Shown here one piece after another: positions 14,767 to 21,668 of a stretch of DNA of 28,348 nucleotides. Position numbers and translations under genes: made by a program. The stretch comes from JBAYJS01 sp041664985. Its GTDB lineage: Bacteria; Patescibacteriota; Patescibacteriia; Buchananbacterales; UBA6539. The stretch spans positions 1-28,348 of the forward strand of contig JBAYJS010000012.1 of the NCBI GenBank assembly GCA_041664985.1, in the 5' to 3' direction. Every line of letters begins with the position of its first letter. The stretch's first letter is position 1. The notes under the pieces were generated by a model that saw nothing but the letters and a program-made list of their open reading frames with translations, did not search any database and was not told the origin of the DNA.

Positions 14767-15696
14767 CTACCGGTGTTGCCGTTCCTGGTCCTGCTTCTCC
14801 AAACGAAGCAAGGATTCCATGCAGCGATTCAGGGTCTCATTCGCCCCGGGAAACTGCTCAAAATACTTCCGAGCCGCTGCCAGACCGCCGTTTGCGTCGG
14901 TGAGCTCCTGAACCTTCAGGAAGGTTAGACCACCGGGCAGAACCCGAACCGGTTGAAGCCAGGCCGATGCCGCCGCACCTTTCCGAGGCCGCTGAACAAA
15001 GATGAGGTACTGCCGCACAACCCTTGTCGGTGCCTCGCCCTCAACGGTCGACTTCTTCTCTTCTTCGCGGCAAAACATCCCACCAACGGTCATCCGGCCA
15101 CTCGACCACCATACGTGGGTTTTGCCCGGCTTCCCGTCGCGGCTGTCAGACAGATAGCCGATGATCGCCTCGAAGGCTTGAGCCATCAGATCGGCAACCA
15201 GCTTAGGGCATTCTCCGGTCCGGCCGACTTTGACTTCTTCTGTCGCCACGCCAGATTCCATTCGGCGATAGGTCGCTTCCATCGTGGAGTCGTCGCCAAT
15301 GCCGTGGACGACGCTGACTTCATTCCACTTGGCAGCGAAGGGCCCGCTCTTGTCGGTCTTGGTGACATACAGAAGACCCTTGCGCGACGTCACGCCACCA
15401 CCTGGCACGCGAAAAACCAGAGACAGAGCCGAGGGAGCCATACCATACCCGACCTTATAGGCATGGATGAGTTCCTCAACCATCTGCAACGTCACCGGTT
15501 CGCCGCTGCCATTCGTGCTGGGAGTGACGAAGGCCACGGGATCCTTTTCCTTCCTGCCGTCCAACACGGCGGCAACCACATCCAAATCCTGGATCGCGGT
15601 CACCTGGGCAACGGCTTCTTGCCCAAACACCGATACTGCGGCCGGACTGGCAACGAGGGCACTATTCCACAAATCGACTTTCTTTATTCCGCTCAT
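14767..15696 (-). CDS. Protein of unknown function, 309 aa, long folded leader
   Basis: No family was recognised. The product is soluble-looking, with no signal peptide or membrane helix. It is glycine- and valine-rich in its first two thirds, with THVWWSSGRMTVGGMFCREEEKK in the middle, then VVRQYLIFVQRPRKG and a helical tail ending RLEKQDQERQHR. AAAAGGAG about 6 nt upstream sets ATG 15696. A near-consensus promoter lies about 250 nt upstream and a terminator follows. The gene is markedly more GC-rich than the ABC genes on one side and the 16310 gene on the other, suggesting a different origin. A long open frame on the plus strand (14953-15759) is judged a shadow. Confidence 0.75.
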   Translation of the reverse strand: MSGIKKVDLWNSALVASPAAVSVFGQEAVAQVTAIQDLDVVAAVLDGRKEKDPVAFVTPSTNGSGEPVTLQMVEELIHAYKVGYGMAPSALSLVFRVPGGGVTSRKGLLYVTKTDKSGPFAAKWNEVSVVHGIGDDSTMEATYRRMESGVATEEVKVGRTGECPKLVADLMAQAFEAIIGYLSDSRDGKPGKTHVWWSSGRMTVGGMFCREEEKKSTVEGEAPTRVVRQYLIFVQRPRKGAAASAWLQPVRVLPGGLTFLKVQELTDANGGLAAARKYFEQFPGANETLNRCMESLLRLEKQDQERQHR

Positions 15697-15947
15697 GATG
15701 AGCTCCTTTTGGAGACGGACAAACGTGTCCGTCTGGTTAACTGCTCTCTACCTGGGTAGCCACAAAACTGCGATAACGCGCTATCACCAAACTGACTGAC
15801 CTTTTTCCTTTTCCTTTCTTGGTCAGGGTTAGATTGATTTTTAACGGGAAACACTTCCCGCCACTATTTTAAATAAGTCCTAAACTTAGCTAAAAAAGTA
15901 GCAGGAAGTTAATAATTTCAAAGGACGGTTGTGGCATTTTAAGCCAA
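15697..15947 (-). promoter_or_regulatory. Roughly 250-nt folded leader of the 14767 gene
   Basis: Between the predicted start of transcription and the ATG the minus strand holds several hairpins in a row. They are GGGAA/TTCCC, CTGACC/GGTCAG around a purine-rich loop, GATA/TATC with a CGCG core, CTACC/GGTAG, and finally AGACGGACA/TGTCCGTCT (15734-15713, perfect 9-bp stem, loop CGTT) just before the SD. No known riboswitch class was recognised. The length and density of stems suggest a regulatory RNA. Confidence 0.5.
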
Positions 15948-15953
15948 CATCAT

Positions 15954-15982
15954 AATATAGCATATTTAACTATTTTTGTCAA
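15954..15982 (-). promoter_or_regulatory. Strong promoter of the 14767 gene
   Basis: Minus strand: TTGACA (15982-15977), 17 nt, TATATT (15959-15954) with extended TGC. This is one of the best promoter matches in the window. Confidence 0.8.
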
Positions 15983-16007
15983 CTTTTACACAATAAACAA
16001 AACAGAT

Positions 16008-16156
16008 GCGAGCCTTGGAAAACGTAGCGAATTTTAGTAAATTGGCGCCAACACATTTCATTTCACTTGTTTGACTCAAAGCGTTAGCGAAGAGGAGTTG
16101 TGAAATGAGCGCCAATTTACGTTAAAAAATTCGCCCAGTTTTTCAAATTGGCTCGC
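16008..16156. repeat. Large imperfect inverted repeat
   Basis: Nested matching arms: GCGAGCC (16008) with GGCTCGC (to 16156), GCGAATTTT (16027) with AAAATTCGC, GTAAATTGGCGC (16037-16048) with GCGCCAATTTAC (16109-16120), and TCATTTCAC with GTGAAATGA at the inside. Small bulges separate them. It could fold as one hairpin of about 150 nt. It lies in a gene-free stretch (15983-16309) and may be a dispersed repeat or a structured RNA. Confidence 0.7.
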
Positions 16157-16165
16157 GATTTTGGC

Positions 16166-16188
16166 GCCACCTTTTCTAAAAAGGTGGC
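16166..16188. other. Perfect 10-bp hairpin next to the inverted repeat
   Basis: GCCACCTTTT/AAAAGGTGGC with a 3-nt loop, 9 nt after the inverted repeat ends. It is probably part of the same element. No T run follows on the plus strand (CAGAAG) and there is none on the minus strand. Confidence 0.55.
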
Positions 16189-16264
16189 AGAAGATATAAA
16201 AAAGATAACTAATACTAAATTGAATTTCCTCTTGCACTGTACAACGATAATCTTTAACTAAAAA

Positions 16265-16290
16265 CAAGGATTTTAATCCTTGCCTTTTTT
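16265..16290. terminator. Two-way terminator after the 16310 gene
   Basis: CAAGGATT/AATCCTTG stem (16265-16282). On the plus strand it is followed by CCTTTTTTTT, and on the minus strand by TTTTTAG. It ends the minus-strand gene at 16310, and would also stop any plus-strand RNA from the inverted repeat. Confidence 0.78.
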
Positions 16291-16309
16291 TTAAAAAAGT
16301 AAATCAATT

Positions 16310-17176
16310 TTAATTTACCGGCATGTACGCCGCCGAATCCAAAATATCAACTTCCGGAATGATTACATAATCACTAACTGACGGCAAAGGATCATACCAG
16401 CTCATCTGGATATTTCTGGTTTCACCGGATCGAAATTGATCCAAAACCGTATAACTACCGCCAACGGTTTGATCCCCGCTTTGTAAAGCGATAAAAACCC
16501 CAACGTGCCAAAAGCTGTAAGCCGAGTTATTGGTGATTTTAAAATTTAAAGCACTCACCGAAAGCTCACCCCGAATTTTTAAATCCTCAGCCGGCTTATA
16601 CTCTACATCAGTTACTTCAAATTTCATTCTTGGCTCGGCAAAAATTTCAAAATCATGGACTCTTTTCCAATCAACTTTAGCGATATTAATCGCGATATTG
16701 GCCGGATCACTGACGGTTTGTCCGAAAAAGGCGAAATATTTTTCTTGCCCCGGGAAAATAAAACCGGTTTTTTCTGCCACCACCCGGCCTTCGGAAACCA
16801 ACTGCAAATAAACTTGATCGCCAAAAAAATTAGTATTTGGATTAAAAACTTTGGCGATAAAATCATAACGGTCTTCCCGGCCGCCCGCAGTATCAAAACT
16901 CAAAATCTCAATATTTTTAGGTTTGTTGACTTGATGAAAATAGGAATAATCTATCTGCTGAGTCGTTAAATAATTTAAATCCTGGCGATATTGCTTGTCT
17001 TGGACCGCTAAAATCATAATCGCTTTATAAATCGCATAACCGTAAAAAATCACTGAAAGCAAAATTAAAAAAATCACTAGCAATTTTTTAAGCTGCAATT
17101 TATGGGTAACATACCAATAGCTGGCTTTAAGCTTAAAGCTGCTGACTGGAATTGGCTGACTGTTAGCTGGCGGCAT
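16310..17176 (-). CDS. Membrane-anchored extracytoplasmic protein of unknown function
   Basis: 288 aa. A cytoplasmic tail of about 30 residues is followed by one membrane helix (LLVIFLILLSVIFYGYAIYKAIMIL, about 31-55), then an outside domain of about 230 residues. That domain looks all-beta. It seems to contain two related parts, each with an N-P-N/N-N-S type strand: VFNPNTNFFGDQVYLQLVSEGRVV and KITNNSAYSFWHVGVFIALQSGDQ. This resembles FxLYD- or LEA-like beta-sandwiches found in envelope proteins. No function is assigned. Codon use matches the AT-rich core. It is divergent from gyrB and has no SD. Confidence 0.78.
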   Translation of the reverse strand: MPPANSQPIPVSSFKLKASYWYVTHKLQLKKLLVIFLILLSVIFYGYAIYKAIMILAVQDKQYRQDLNYLTTQQIDYSYFHQVNKPKNIEILSFDTAGGREDRYDFIAKVFNPNTNFFGDQVYLQLVSEGRVVAEKTGFIFPGQEKYFAFFGQTVSDPANIAINIAKVDWKRVHDFEIFAEPRMKFEVTDVEYKPAEDLKIRGELSVSALNFKITNNSAYSFWHVGVFIALQSGDQTVGGSYTVLDQFRSGETRNIQMSWYDPLPSVSDYVIIPEVDILDSAAYMPVN

Positions 17177-17290
17177 GGTTTTAAACTTACTTCCAACCGA
17201 GCCGCTGACCCCGCCATTATTACAAACGGCGGAGTCGTAAGCGGTTGCTCAGTAGAAAATCCCTTTTTTGGGATTTAAAAAGTATACTTT
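17177..17290 (-). promoter_or_regulatory. Folded leader of the 16310 gene
   Basis: Minus strand: TATACT near 17285 is a possible -10 without a good -35. A hairpin AAATCCC/GGGATTT (17276-17257) follows, then a strong stem CCGCT-GACTCCGCC/GGCGGGGTC-AGCGG (17244-17202, 14 bp with a 3-nt bulge, 12-nt loop). The C+G content of this stem contrasts with its AT-rich surroundings. The stretch 17291-17409 shows nothing recognisable. Confidence 0.5.
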
Positions 17291-17409
17291 TGGTTTTAGC
17301 TAAATTTAATCAGATAAAACCATTTTTATTATAACACAAATTTGATTTTGATTAAACCTGACTGACTTTTGCCTTAAAAAAATTTATTAATTTTTATCCC
17401 CAAAACCCC

Positions 17410-17437
17410 TTGAAACATTCTGAATTTGTGCTATAAT
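17410..17437 (+). promoter_or_regulatory. Extended -10 promoter of gyrB
   Basis: TTGAAA (17410-17415), 16 nt, TATAAT (17432-17437) with TGC in front. The context TTTGTGCTATAAT recurs at other core promoters. The remaining 116-nt leader shows no SD. Confidence 0.82.
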
Positions 17438-17553
17438 TAGATTATTAAAATTTGGTTAAAAATAAGGCAATTTCGTAGAATTTTGTAGGCAAAAACCTAT
17501 ATTTTTATTGGTTTAAAATTATTCAACAACTTAAATAAATATTATCTCGCAAT

Positions 17554-19593
17554 ATGTCAGAAAAAACTAAAAAAAGTAAAGACACCGCCGATCAAGCCGC
17601 CTCTTATACTTCAAAACAAATTACGGTTTTGGAAGGTCTGGAACCGGTCCGCAAACGGCCCGGTATGTATATTGGTAATACCGCCACCGAAGGTTTGCAC
17701 CATTTAATTTGGGAAGTGGTTGATAACTCAATTGACGAAGCCATGGCCGGTTACTGCACGGAAATAATTGTTAATTTGTTGCCTGACCGGATGGTTTCGG
17801 TTTTTGACAACGGCCGCGGTATTCCGGTTGATATCCATAAACAAACCAAAAAGTCAGCTTTGGAAGTCGTTATGACCAAACTTCATGCCGGCGGCAAATT
17901 TGGCGAAGGCGGCTACAAAGTTTCGGGCGGTTTGCACGGTGTCGGTGTTTCGGTAGTCAATGCCTTGTCTGAATACGCCAAAGCCGAAGTTATGCGCGAT
18001 GGCAAAATTTGGCTGCAAGAATACAAACAGGGCCGCGTTTTAAAAAATGTCCGGCCGGTTGGTAAAACCAAAGAAAACGGCACCACTATCACTTTCAAAC
18101 CCGATGCCAGTATTTTTACGGTTTTGGAATATAACCTCAATACGATTTTGGATCATTTCCGCCAGCAAGCTTATTTAACCAAGGGCATTAAAATTATTGT
18201 TATTGATTCGCGCGATGCCAAAGCCAAAACCAGCTATGCTTTTTATTTTGAAGGCGGCATTGCTTCTTACGTTAAATTTTTAAACCAGCACGTTGAGCCA
18301 AAACATGAAAATGTTTTTTATATTGAAAAAGAGCAGGAAGACTGTAAAGTTGAAGTCGCTTTGCAATATACCAACGAATACAATGAAAATATTTTTGCTT
18401 TTGCCAATAATATTTTTAACCCAGAAGGCGGCATGCATTTGGTCGGTTTTAGAACCGCTTTAACCCGGGCGATCAATAATTACGCTCGCAAACAAAATTT
18501 CCTCAAAGAAAAAGATGACAATTTGACCGGTGAAGATTCCCGCGAAGGTTTAACCACTGTCATTTCAATCAAAATAAAAAATCCGCAATTTGAAGGCCAG
18601 ACCAAAGCCAAATTGGGCAATGCCGAAGTCAAACCGATTGTTGACGGTATTGTTTATGACGCTTTCAGTACTTGGCTGGAAGAACATCCAGCCGATGGCC
18701 AAGCCATTGTCGGCAAATGTATTTTGGCCCAAAAAGCCAGAGTCGCTGCCCGCGCGGCCCGCGAAACGGTTTTACGTAAAGGCGTTTTGGACGGTTTGAC
18801 TTTGCCCGGCAAATTGGCTGATTGTTCTTCGCGCGATGCTTCCCGCTCTGAACTTTATATCGTTGAGGGAGATTCCGCCGGCGGTTCGGCCAAACAAGGC
18901 CGCAACCGGGAATTTCAGGCAATTTTGCCTTTGCGCGGTAAAATTCTAAACGTGGAAAAATCCCGATTAGATAAACTTTTAGCCAATAATGAATTGAAAG
19001 CTTTAGTGATTGCTTTAGGCACCAATATCGGCGAACAATTTGAAATTGAAAAATTACGTTATGATCGAATTATCATTATGACTGATGCTGATGTTGACGG
19101 CGCCCATATTCGGACTTTGCTTTTGACCCTCTTTTACCGTTATTTCCCCGAGTTAATTCGCCAGGGTCATTTATATATTGCCCAACCGCCGCTTTACGGT
19201 ATTAAAAAAGGCAAAGAAATGATTTGGATTTACAGTGATGAAGAATTAACCGAGTACAAAAAGAAAAATAAAATCAGCGATGAATCAATTGCCATTGCTG
19301 AAGAATCTGATGACGAGGAAAAACCGGCCGAGGAACCGCAAGCCGAAGCGGAAGAAAAAACTGAAAAAGCGCCAAAACTTTCAATTCAGCGCTACAAAGG
19401 TTTGGGCGAAATGAATCCGGATCAGCTTTGGGATACCACTATGGATCCTGAAACTCGCACAATGCGGCTGGTGACAGTTGATGATGCGGCCAAAGCCGAT
19501 GAAGTTTTTGATATTTTAATGGGTTCCGAAGTCGGCCCAAGAAAACAATTCATCCATTCCCACGCTAAAAGCGTTAAAAATTTAGATATCTAA
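17554..19593 (+). CDS. gyrB: DNA gyrase subunit B
   Basis: ATPase subunit of type II topoisomerase, which introduces negative supercoils with GyrA (not in view). 679 aa. The GHKL ATPase domain has EVVDNSIDEAMAG, DNGRGIP and GGLHGVGVSVVNALSE. The transducer domain follows. The TOPRIM domain begins with EGDSAGGSAKQGR (about 438-450) and has the metal motif TDADVDGAHIRTLL, and the tail has QRYKGLGEMNPDQLWDTTMDP. An acidic low-complexity insert (about 580-608, DDEEKPAEEPQAEAEEKTE) separates TOPRIM from the tail, at the place where other GyrBs also carry insertions. ParE is the alternative, but the length and tail favour GyrB. Confidence 0.95.
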   Translation: MSEKTKKSKDTADQAASYTSKQITVLEGLEPVRKRPGMYIGNTATEGLHHLIWEVVDNSIDEAMAGYCTEIIVNLLPDRMVSVFDNGRGIPVDIHKQTKKSALEVVMTKLHAGGKFGEGGYKVSGGLHGVGVSVVNALSEYAKAEVMRDGKIWLQEYKQGRVLKNVRPVGKTKENGTTITFKPDASIFTVLEYNLNTILDHFRQQAYLTKGIKIIVIDSRDAKAKTSYAFYFEGGIASYVKFLNQHVEPKHENVFYIEKEQEDCKVEVALQYTNEYNENIFAFANNIFNPEGGMHLVGFRTALTRAINNYARKQNFLKEKDDNLTGEDSREGLTTVISIKIKNPQFEGQTKAKLGNAEVKPIVDGIVYDAFSTWLEEHPADGQAIVGKCILAQKARVAARAARETVLRKGVLDGLTLPGKLADCSSRDASRSELYIVEGDSAGGSAKQGRNREFQAILPLRGKILNVEKSRLDKLLANNELKALVIALGTNIGEQFEIEKLRYDRIIIMTDADVDGAHIRTLLLTLFYRYFPELIRQGHLYIAQPPLYGIKKGKEMIWIYSDEELTEYKKKNKISDESIAIAEESDDEEKPAEEPQAEAEEKTEKAPKLSIQRYKGLGEMNPDQLWDTTMDPETRTMRLVTVDDAAKADEVFDILMGSEVGPRKQFIHSHAKSVKNLDI

Positions 19594-19677
19594 TCTTTCA
19601 ATAATACCCCTAAGTCTCATCCTCTCGCCCCCGCCCTAAGCTTAAAAAATTTAAACATCTAGTTTCTCAAATTAATT

Positions 19678-19708
19678 AAGACCGGTCGCCTTTGGCGACC
19701 GGTCTTTT
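19678..19708 (+). terminator. Terminator of gyrB
   Basis: AAGACCGGTCGCC pairs with GGCGACCGGTCTT (perfect 13-bp stem, 3-nt loop), followed by TT. Between the gyrB stop and this hairpin lies a C-rich, G-poor tract (about 19608-19640). Confidence 0.88.
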
Positions 19709-19713
19709 GTTAA

Positions 19714-19742
19714 TAAAAAAAGTCCGCAATAAATTGCAGACT
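19714..19742 (-). terminator. Terminator of the gene at 19756-20187
   Basis: AGTCTGCAA/TTGCGGACT stem on the minus strand (19742-19721, one wobble), followed by T7. It stands tail to tail with the gyrB terminator. Confidence 0.85.
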
Positions 19743-19755
19743 ATACAAAGGGCTG

Positions 19756-20187
19756 TTAGTTTACCCGCCGATCAGCGATGTCAGCCGCGTTTTCTGGAAC
19801 CCTAATCCTAAGCTTTGATTTCCCTGACCGTACAGGTTCTGACACTTGTAAGGAGCTTCTGATCGCTTCTCTTATTCGCTGAGCGCTCTCCTTGGGCATT
19901 TCAACATCAGCGGCAAAGATTTCTTTGAAACCACACATACAGGCCTCAAAAACATGATCAACGCGCTCCTCAATCGGCAAGCTTGGATCAAGCTTATCCT
20001 TTTGGAGTGGATAAATATTGACCGAAACTGTCTTAACACCAACCATTGGTGGCGCCATCAATAGCATTGGCTCTTTGCAAGCCGAGCAATCAACAACTAC
20101 CAACAACATGCAACTACGATCGTTCGTTGAAATTGTCCTACTTTCCCGCGAGTCGCAACAAGGACAACGATAGCTCAGACCTATCAT
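19756..20187 (-). CDS. Small protein with N-terminal zinc ribbon, unknown function
   Basis: 143 aa. The N-terminal YRCPCCDSRES (C8, C10, C11) and VDCSACKEPM (C34, C37) look like a zinc ribbon. The rest has YPLQKDKLDPSLPIEERVDHVFEACMCGFKEIF and a helical PKESAQRIREAIRSSLQ. The ribbon followed by P-x-x-V-x-x-x-x-x-EA recalls DUF4145-type proteins, but the match is weak and the C-terminal part is short. AGGAGG 7 nt upstream decides the start. It is a lone minus-strand gene between gyrB and secE with its own terminator and leader hairpin. It seems more GC-rich than those neighbours. Confidence 0.7.
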   Translation of the reverse strand: MIGLSYRCPCCDSRESRTISTNDRSCMLLVVVDCSACKEPMLLMAPPMVGVKTVSVNIYPLQKDKLDPSLPIEERVDHVFEACMCGFKEIFAADVEMPKESAQRIREAIRSSLQVSEPVRSGKSKLRIRVPENAADIADRRVN

Positions 20188-20233
20188 CTCAAAACCTCCT
20201 GTAAAGAGCTGGGTTTACCCAAAAACCGCTCTT
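20188..20233 (-). promoter_or_regulatory. Leader hairpin of the 19756 gene
   Basis: Minus-strand RNA. AAGAGC/GCTCTT (20233-20228 with 20209-20204) encloses the inner stem TGGG-TAAA-CCCA (20221-20210). It ends 3 nt before the SD. No convincing promoter was found. A weak TAGTCA-17-TAATAA candidate overlaps the secE -35 on the opposite strand. Confidence 0.45.
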
Positions 20234-20324
20234 TTTGTCAATGGTTGGATTGAAGGCCAAACTTCACCTTTACCTTGCCACTTATCACCTAGGGTGTCAA
20301 ATTTATTATTATCTAAGCCAGCCC

Positions 20325-20354
20325 TTGACTAAAATGCAATCCTTGTGGTAGAAT
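20325..20354 (+). promoter_or_regulatory. Extended -10 promoter of secE-nusG
   Basis: TTGACT (20325-20330), 18 nt, TAGAAT (20349-20354) preceded by TGG. Start of transcription is expected near 20361. Confidence 0.78.
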
Positions 20355-20371
20355 AACAGCATAAATTAGAT

Positions 20372-20391
20372 AAGGCCCTGACGGGCTTTTT
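20372..20391 (+). terminator. Terminator-like hairpin in the secE leader
   Basis: AAGGCCC/GGGCTTT stem (one wobble, 4-nt loop) running into TTTTT, about 11 nt after the predicted start of transcription and 35 nt before secE. It is either an attenuator or a 5' stabilising hairpin. Confidence 0.55.
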
Positions 20392-20425
20392 AAAATCCAA
20401 CAACTTAGTAATTTTTTACTCAATT

Positions 20426-20614
20426 ATGAACATTTTTGACCGCTTAGTTAACTACATAAAGTCCTCCCACGCGGAGCTGAAAAAAGTAGTTTGGCCAACC
20501 AAAAAAGAAGTGACTCAACACACCATTTTAGTCATCGGTATCAGCTTAGGCATGGCCGCTTTTTTGGGTATTGTCGACTATCTTTTAAGCTTAATTTTGG
20601 GAGTAATTATTTAG
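20426..20614 (+). CDS. secE: Protein translocase subunit SecE
   Basis: Small essential subunit of the SecYEG translocon, 62 aa, single-helix form. NYIKSSHAELKKVVWPTKKEV is the conserved amphipathic region, followed by one membrane helix (TILVIGISLGMAAFLGIVDYLLSLIL). It precedes nusG by 10 nt, the usual order. No SD. It ends in TAG. Confidence 0.95.
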   Translation: MNIFDRLVNYIKSSHAELKKVVWPTKKEVTQHTILVIGISLGMAAFLGIVDYLLSLILGVII

Positions 20615-20624
20615 TTTTAAAAAT

Positions 20625-21170
20625 ATGCCAAAACAAACTTTACAACAAGGTCGTCGCTGGTATGTTATTCATACCTATTCTGGCTATGAAGAAAATGTTA
20701 AACGCAATTTGCAGCAAAGAATTGAATCCATGGATATGGAAGATAAAATCTTTAACGTTTTGATTCCGACCGAAAAGAAAATTAAAATCAAAAATGGCAA
20801 AAGAAAAGTGGTAACTGAAAAAATATTTCCGGGTTATGTTTTGGTTGAAATGGTGGTTGATGATAATTCTTGGTACGTGGTTCGAAACACGCCAAATGTC
20901 ACCGGGTTTATTGGCTCAGGTACTACCCCAACGCCAATTTCTGAATCTGAAATTAAAAACTTGCAAAAACGCATGGGCGTTGAAGAACCAACCTTCAAAA
21001 TTGACGTTAATATCGGCGAAGCGGTTAAAATTGTCGACGGTCCGTTCAAAGGTTACGAAGGTAAAGTCAATAAAATTGATGAAGACCGCGGCAAAATCAA
21101 AGTTTTGGTTTCCATGTTTGGCCGTGAAACGCCGGTTGAACTGGACTTTTTACAAGTTAAAAAAGTTTAA
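20625..21170 (+). CDS. nusG: Transcription termination/antitermination protein NusG
   Basis: 181-aa transcription factor that binds RNA polymerase and, through its KOW domain, links it to Rho or the ribosome. The N-terminal NGN domain has RRWYVIHTYSGYEENVKRNLQQRIE, FPGYVLVEM and WYVVRNTPNVTGFIG. The C-terminal KOW domain has GEAVKIVDGPFKGYEGKV and FGRETPVELDFLQVKKV. It is the second gene of the secE unit and is followed by rplK after 52 nt. Confidence 0.97.
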   Translation: MPKQTLQQGRRWYVIHTYSGYEENVKRNLQQRIESMDMEDKIFNVLIPTEKKIKIKNGKRKVVTEKIFPGYVLVEMVVDDNSWYVVRNTPNVTGFIGSGTTPTPISESEIKNLQKRMGVEEPTFKIDVNIGEAVKIVDGPFKGYEGKVNKIDEDRGKIKVLVSMFGRETPVELDFLQVKKV

Positions 21171-21222
21171 ACAAATTACTAATAAATTTTATCCATTATA
21201 ATTAATTCCATTAACCAAGAAT

Positions 21223-21648
21223 ATGGCAAAAAAAATTAAGACAGTAATCAAACTGCAAATTCCCGCCGGTCAAGCAAATCCAGCACCACCAGTTGGTCCA
21301 GCCTTAGGTCAACATGGTTTAAATATCGCTGAATTTTGTCAAAAATTTAACGAAGCGACCAGAAGTCGCCAAGGTGAAATTACTCCAGTTGAAATTACCG
21401 TCTACGACAACCGTAGTTACGACTTCATCACCAAAATTTCACCGGTGGCCGAACTTTTAAAGCAAGCCGCCAAAATCCAAAAGGGCTCTGGCGAAAGCTT
21501 AAAGAAAAAAGTCGGTAAAATTACGAAAGCTCAGGTCAGACAAATTGCCGAGAAAAAAATGCCTGATTTAAATGCTAACGACATTGAAGGCGCAATGAAA
21601 ATGGTAGAAGGCACGGCCAAACAAATGGGCTTAGAAATTATTGACTAA
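21223..21648 (+). CDS. rplK: 50S ribosomal protein L11
   Basis: uL11 of the GTPase-associated centre, 141 aa. IKLQIPAGQANPAPPVGPALGQHGLNI is the N-terminal signature, and the RNA-binding C-terminal domain (about 75-141) ends GTAKQMGLEI. No SD. Its stop codon lies inside a 10-bp tandem duplication. L1 does not follow directly as it does in most bacteria. Confidence 0.98.
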   Translation: MAKKIKTVIKLQIPAGQANPAPPVGPALGQHGLNIAEFCQKFNEATRSRQGEITPVEITVYDNRSYDFITKISPVAELLKQAAKIQKGSGESLKKKVGKITKAQVRQIAEKKMPDLNANDIEGAMKMVEGTAKQMGLEIID

Positions 21649-21660
21649 AATTGACTAAAA
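21641..21660 (+). repeat. 10-bp tandem duplication at the rplK stop
   Basis: TTGACTAAAA occurs twice without spacer. The first copy contains the TAA of rplK. The second would add an in-frame TTG start to the next gene, but ATG 21669 is more likely. Confidence 0.8.
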
Positions 21661-21668
21661 ATAAAAAT

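Noticed and set aside
14953..15759. 268-aa open frame on the plus strand opposite the 14767 gene
   Set aside because: Composition is Arg/His/Pro-rich like a shadow frame, no SD precedes it, and the minus-strand frame has promoter, SD and terminator.
16076..16267. 63-aa open frame on the minus strand in the inverted repeat
   Set aside because: Lies mostly on the inverted repeat and hairpin, has no SD and no recognisable features.
19750..20190. DUF4145 assignment for the 19756 gene
   Set aside because: Only a loose zinc-ribbon plus EA motif resemblance and a short C-terminal part, so it was left as unknown function.
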